Below are positions 60,327 to 64,000 of a stretch of 64,000 bases of DNA, in pieces (position 1 is the stretch's first letter; every line of letters starts with the position of its first letter). A model generated the notes under the pieces. The model was not told the origin of the DNA. It saw only the letters and a list, made by a program, of their open reading frames with translations, and made no database searches. A program made the position numbers and the translations under genes. The stretch is from Lachnospiraceae bacterium (GTDB lineage Bacteria; Bacillota; Clostridia; Lachnospirales; Lachnospiraceae): NCBI GenBank assembly GCA_022845955.1, contig AP025576.1, positions 4,402,001-4,466,000 of the forward strand, given 5' to 3'.

Positions 60327-61727
60327 TCATTCTCCGCAGAGATTATTCCCTTCCTGTCCCCCCATGGCCTTCAGCTTGTGCATAAAATGCAGCAAAAACG
60401 GCACCGATGCCGCCATTGTACATGCGTCTGCCAGGGGCTGTGCAAGTTGAACCCCAAAAACACCGCAAAAACGGGGCAATACAAGAATCAAAGGAAGGAA
60501 AAAGACCCCCTGCCTGCACATGGCAAGAAAGGTGGCGCTTCCGGACTGCCCGGTGCTCTGCAGCGCCATATTCGCGGTCGTGGTGATCCCGCAGAAAGGC
60601 ATGACCAGACATTGCGCCCGCAAAGCGAAGCTTCCAAGTTCGATAACCACCGCATCATCTTTCCGGAAAGCCATCATGATCTGTGGGGCAAAAATAAAAA
60701 TAACCAGGCTGAACACCGCCATCACCACAGTACCGACAATGGAGGTAAAGCGTATGGCTTCATGGACTCTGCCGTATTTTTTAGCCCCGTAATTAAAACC
60801 GGCCACCGGCTGGAAGCCCTGTCCGAAGCCCAGCATCGCGGAAAACATAAAGAACATGAGCCTTCCTACGATACTCATAGCAGCCACGGCGGCATCCCCG
60901 TATAGAGCCGCATTCACATTTAAAGCTACCGAAGCAATGCTGGCAAGCCCCTGCCTGCAAAGGGTGGGCATCCCTGTTGTAAAAATATCCACGTAGGTCC
61001 TGAGCTTCCTGGAAACCATAGTAATACGGAGACGTACATCACTTTTTCCTTTTAAGAATAAAATGAGCAGAATAAGAAAGCTCACCGTCTGGCTCAATGC
61101 CGTCGCAATGGCCGCTCCCGCCGTCCCCAGGCCGAAGCCGAAAATAAAGATAGGATCCAGGATGATATTAAGGATACCGCCGGTACCGATTCCCAGCATC
61201 CCCAGCACGGATTTCCCTTCACAGCGGAAAATATTGTTCATCACGAAGGATGCACACATGATAGGCGCTGCGAGCAGGATATACTGTCCGTAATCCCTTG
61301 CATAGGGAAGGATGGTTTCCGTGGCTCCCAGCAGCCGCATCAGCGGCGTTACAAAAAGGGAACCCAGCACCGTCAGCAGCAGGCCCAGCACAATAGCGGT
61401 AAAGAACCCGGTACTGGCTGCGCAGGTCGCCTTTTCCTGTTCCTTCGCCCCCAAATGCAGGGATACGATAGTCCCGGCTCCCATTCCCAGGGTAAATCCG
61501 ATTGCCTGTATGATCGCCATCAGGGAAAACACAATTCCCACCGCCCCTACCGCGCTTGTCCCCAGCTGGGACACGAAAAAGGTATCCGCCATATTGTAAA
61601 TAGCAGATACCATCATGCTTATAATCGTAGGGATCGCCAGCGTGGTTACCAGTTTGGGAACCGGCGTCTGTGTCATTTTTTCATAATGCGCCTGTCTGCG
61701 CGCTTCCTCTTGTGCCATTGCTTCCAT
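60327..61727 (-). CDS. MATE-family efflux transporter
   Basis: A 466-residue exporter with twelve membrane helices and MATE signatures (SMMVSAIYNMADTFFVSQLG; QGFQPVAGFNYGAKKYGRV; ALQSTGQSG). ATG 61727 has GAGG 6 nt before it; an upstream in-frame ATG is too close to its ribosome site. Probably exports cationic drugs or metabolites with sodium or protons. Followed by the nitroreductase. Confidence 0.9.
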   Translation of the reverse strand: MEAMAQEEARRQAHYEKMTQTPVPKLVTTLAIPTIISMMVSAIYNMADTFFVSQLGTSAVGAVGIVFSLMAIIQAIGFTLGMGAGTIVSLHLGAKEQEKATCAASTGFFTAIVLGLLLTVLGSLFVTPLMRLLGATETILPYARDYGQYILLAAPIMCASFVMNNIFRCEGKSVLGMLGIGTGGILNIILDPIFIFGFGLGTAGAAIATALSQTVSFLILLILFLKGKSDVRLRITMVSRKLRTYVDIFTTGMPTLCRQGLASIASVALNVNAALYGDAAVAAMSIVGRLMFFMFSAMLGFGQGFQPVAGFNYGAKKYGRVHEAIRFTSIVGTVVMAVFSLVIFIFAPQIMMAFRKDDAVVIELGSFALRAQCLVMPFCGITTTANMALQSTGQSGSATFLAMCRQGVFFLPLILVLPRFCGVFGVQLAQPLADACTMAASVPFLLHFMHKLKAMGGQEGNNLCGE

Positions 61728-61798
61728 AGTTACCCTCATCCTCTTTCCATGTACTTTTTACTTCTCATGGGGACAATCAAGACGTCCGCATAAGAACG

Positions 61799-61831
61799 GG
61801 CTGGCAGGAGAAAATGCTTCCCCTGCCAGCC
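61799..61831. terminator. Hairpin between dnaJ-like and MATE genes
   Basis: GGCTGGCAGG (61799-61808) pairs with CCTGCCAGCC (61822-61831), 10 bp perfect. It lies about 120 nt after the DnaJ-like stop; T-run short on both strands. Confidence 0.5.
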
Positions 61832-61949
61832 GGATAATTGCCGTTATAAATAATAATAGCACAATTTGAATGGGCATACCAGACATTAGTAACAAAATAG
61901 ATAGGAAAGAAATTTTATTGTTATTGTTCACTCAGTACTGTGCATTCCG

Positions 61950-62957
61950 TCATGCGGCGCTCCCCTTCTTCCCGCCGCGCCGGTTTGTCCCGCACGCCTC
62001 TTCAAATTCTCTTAATTTTTCTTTTGCTTCCCGGCTCAGGTTTTTAGGCACCTGGATCTGTACGGTTACATAATGATCCCCATGTACGTTGGGGTTTTTC
62101 ATGGATACAATACCTTTTCCTTTCAGCCGAATCTTGCTTCCCGACTGGGTTCCTTCCCGGATTTTACACATGAGCGTCCCGGAAAGTGTCTGTACCGGGA
62201 CTTCTCCCCCCAAAACAGCCGTGGTAAAAGGTATGGATATCGCGGAATACAGATCCATGCCCCTGCGCTCAAAGCCGGGTCTACTGCCCGCCTTTACCTT
62301 AAGAAGCAGATCTCCCGGCTCTCCGCCTCCAAGGCCCGGCATCCCTTTTCCCCGAAGCCTTACGCTCTTTCCGTCCTCAATGCCGGCCGGTATATGAACC
62401 TGCAGGGACTGCATCTGTCCGTCCGCATTCTGAAGGCTGATGATTTTGTCACAGCCAAAGGCCGCTTCGTCAAAGGTGACTTCCACCTGTGCACGTAAAT
62501 CCTGCCCCTTCCTACGATATTCCCGGCCGGCGAAGCCGTTCCCGGTAAAACCGTCCTCTCCGAAACCATGATAGGAGAAGCCGCCGGATGTTCCTTTCGA
62601 TTGCCGGAACATGTCACCAAAAATATCGCCGAAAATATCATCCATATTCCCCTGTTCAAAATGATATTCCCGGTATCCTCCGCCCTGCGGCCCGTTCTTC
62701 GTATAAGCGTCCGGATCCGGCGCGGATCCGTCAAAGGCGGCATGGCCGAATCTGTCATATAACTTTTTCTTTTCCGGATCACTCAGGACGGAATATGCTT
62801 CCGTCACTTCTTTAAACTGCCGTTCTGCACGCACATTGCCTGCATTCTGATCCGGATGGTATTTTTTCGCAAGCTTCCGGTATGCTTTCTTAATGGTATT
62901 GTCGTCTGCATTTTTATCTATCCCAAGGATTTCATAATAATCTTTTTTGGCTGCCAT
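61950..62957 (-). CDS. DnaJ-type co-chaperone (CbpA-like, no zinc finger)
   Basis: A 335-residue protein: J domain DYYEILGIDKNADDNTIKKAYRKLAKKYHPDQN with HPD, a Gly/Phe-rich linker (residues ~75-140), and two C-terminal beta-sandwich domains (LRAQVEVTFDEAAFG; ISIPFTTAVLGGEVPV). The cysteine zinc-finger repeats of DnaJ are absent, so this is the CbpA-like class. ATG 62957 follows GGAAGGTG. Works with DnaK, encoded elsewhere. Confidence 0.9.
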   Translation of the reverse strand: MAAKKDYYEILGIDKNADDNTIKKAYRKLAKKYHPDQNAGNVRAERQFKEVTEAYSVLSDPEKKKLYDRFGHAAFDGSAPDPDAYTKNGPQGGGYREYHFEQGNMDDIFGDIFGDMFRQSKGTSGGFSYHGFGEDGFTGNGFAGREYRRKGQDLRAQVEVTFDEAAFGCDKIISLQNADGQMQSLQVHIPAGIEDGKSVRLRGKGMPGLGGGEPGDLLLKVKAGSRPGFERRGMDLYSAISIPFTTAVLGGEVPVQTLSGTLMCKIREGTQSGSKIRLKGKGIVSMKNPNVHGDHYVTVQIQVPKNLSREAKEKLREFEEACGTNRRGGKKGSAA

Positions 62958-63182
62958 AGTCATCACCTTCCGTCCTTTTCCTTAGCGCCTGACCAACACA
63001 AGGTTATAATTATATTTGTTATATATGTAATATAACACACGCAAACAGATTGATCAATAGGTAAAATCTATAATTTTTACCGTCTCACAGGCCTGTATTG
63101 CAGACAATACAGATACCCGGACCCTGGATTGCCAACGGATTTTTATAATGGTATACTGGCAGCAGGAGAAGAGGTGGCTGTT

Positions 63183-63779
63183 ATGGTAATGCTTGATCGG
63201 GGATGGGGCTATTTGTGTGACAAAAGCAAGCCGGAACGCAAGGAAGCGTTGTATCAATATGCCGTAAATTATGTGGAACCGGTACTGGAGAACTACCCTG
63301 AATTAAAGGGAAAGGTGTATTTGGCGTTAAGAAAACACGGCTTTTTTGCCGAATACGATCCGGTGAATCATATTATCGTACCAGAAAATGCCTCAAGCCG
63401 CTATGGAAAGCATCTTCTGATGTCGATAACGGCACATGAAATGGGACATCTTCTGCAATATGAGTTCGATATTGAAAAAGACAAACAGTCTTTATGGACG
63501 GAGATGCAGGCTACCGTGATTTCCTGGGAAAGAGGATTTGCAAAGGATTTTATATTATCTTTTCCCGAAAATTGCAGCAGAAGTACTTGCTGCGGAGAAG
63601 AAAAGCATGGCTATTTTCATTGTAACCTGTTTTTTGAAGGCTGCTGCAGAAACTGTTCCGTCCGTGACATGGACAGGCGGGCGGAAAAACTGGAGGCAAT
63701 CGCCAGAGAATATAAAATAACTGATGTGCTGAACGTTACCGAATTAAAAGAGAAAATAAAAAAAGCGATGTGCGGATAA
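63183..63779 (+). CDS. Small zincin-like protein with Cys-rich C-terminal cluster
   Basis: A 198-residue protein. HEMGH at residues 85-89 (TAHEMGHLLQYEF) is an HExxH zinc-protease motif; the third ligand is not obvious. A second cluster (CSRSTCCGEEKHGYFHCNLFFEGCCRNC) may bind another metal. The rest is helical and no signal peptide is seen. ATG 63183 follows GAGGTGG; an earlier in-frame ATG has no such site. Family not recognised. Confidence 0.65.
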   Translation: MVMLDRGWGYLCDKSKPERKEALYQYAVNYVEPVLENYPELKGKVYLALRKHGFFAEYDPVNHIIVPENASSRYGKHLLMSITAHEMGHLLQYEFDIEKDKQSLWTEMQATVISWERGFAKDFILSFPENCSRSTCCGEEKHGYFHCNLFFEGCCRNCSVRDMDRRAEKLEAIAREYKITDVLNVTELKEKIKKAMCG

Positions 63780-63825
63780 AAAATACCGGGTTCGCAACCG
63801 CAGAGACGGAATTTTATTACCTGGT

Positions 63826-63852
63826 AAAACCTGACATAACGTGTCAGGTTTT
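63826..63852 (+). terminator. Terminator after the zincin-like gene
   Basis: AAAACCTGACA (63826-63836) pairs with TGTCAGGTTTT (63842-63852) around TAACG; 11-bp stem ending in T's. Confidence 0.8.
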
Positions 63853-63960
63853 ATGGTTTATAATGCTGACTATAGAAGGTATTATCTGCCGCTAATGGAA
63901 ATAGGAAGTGTTAATTAAGAAACAAACCGTATCATTAAATTATTACAAAGGAGCATACAA

Positions 63961-64000
63961 ATGAATATTCGGAAAGAGTTAGAAAAGGCAGTGGGTAGCA
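63961..64000 (+). CDS. Start of an unidentified gene (runs off right edge)
   Basis: ATG 63961 with AAAGGAG 9 nt before it; reads MNIRKELEKAVGS to the window end. Too short to identify. Confidence 0.55.
   Translation, partial: MNIRKELEKAVGS

Noticed and set aside
61950..62957. dnaJ of a dnaK-grpE heat-shock operon
   Set aside because: No zinc-finger domain, no dnaK or grpE adjacent and no CIRCE element seen; a CbpA-like solitary co-chaperone fits better.

Overview
The window looks like a chromosome segment from a gut-type Clostridia, most probably Lachnospiraceae. The support is indirect: AGGAGG-type ribosome binding sites, an ECF sigma/anti-sigma pair, DUF4474, DUF1700 and DUF402 proteins, PadR and LiaF/LytTR modules, a cobalamin-riboswitch-driven cbiQOMN operon, and a MalEFG/GH13 cluster. 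No rRNA, tRNA or CRISPR array was seen. Genus cannot be fixed from the sequence alone.

Left end (1-8400): a visibly AT-rich defence island, all on the minus strand, made of two operons. The first (2676 to beyond the left edge) has the layout of an ABC-three-component (ABC-3C) system: an Mrr-like nuclease effector, a small winged-helix-like middle protein, and an SMC/Rad50-like ATPase with a CPFC zinc-hook motif. The second (8106-3090) encodes an N-terminal nuclease fused to an N6-adenine methylase, a specificity subunit, and a protein joining a DGQHR/DndB-like domain to a nucleoside-deoxyribosyltransferase/TIR-like domain. No separate hsdR is present. Each operon is preceded by one copy of a 104-bp direct repeat (88/104 identical by hand alignment). 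The right copy abuts a decapitated MFS transporter gene, so the island appears to have entered that gene.

8.6-20.2 kb: household and accessory genes. They include an alkaline-phosphatase-superfamily hydrolase, a carboxymuconolactone-decarboxylase-like protein, a DUF4474 protein with a Cys-Pro-Pro repeat tail paired with a metallophosphoesterase, an ECF sigma factor with its likely anti-sigma factor, an AraC regulator, an RlaP-type nucleotidyltransferase, and an Lsa-like ABC-F protein. The ABC-F gene sits behind a consensus promoter and a roughly 390-nt leader with two short ORFs (the first is MRLRK) and two terminator hairpins, which is the layout of antibiotic-responsive attenuation.

20.2-33.2 kb: a stretch of smaller, more AT-rich genes and remnants (Nudix, broken GNAT, HAD, DUF402), then cobalt uptake (cbiQOMN) under a B12 riboswitch with a downstream terminator. 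A maltodextrin locus follows: binding protein, two permeases, a GH13 hydrolase and a divergent LacI regulator with operator-like palindromes.

33.2-47.7 kb: two large hybrid histidine kinases, a GntR-type regulator with two helix-turn-helix domains next to an M32 carboxypeptidase, hydroxylamine reductase (Hcp), and a PadR/DUF1700 membrane-protein operon. 47.7-59.5 kb is a zone of decay: fragments of an ABC ATPase, an Rpn-type nuclease interrupted by a small MITE-like insertion, GNAT, DUF4180 and BlaR1/M56 genes, mixed with intact genes (DJ-1/PfpI, NADAR, XRE, methyltransferase, flavodoxin-type reductase, MazG-like, FAD oxidoreductase, LiaF/LytTR). The right end holds a nitroreductase, a MATE exporter, a DnaJ-type co-chaperone, a small zinc-protease-like protein and the first codons of another gene.
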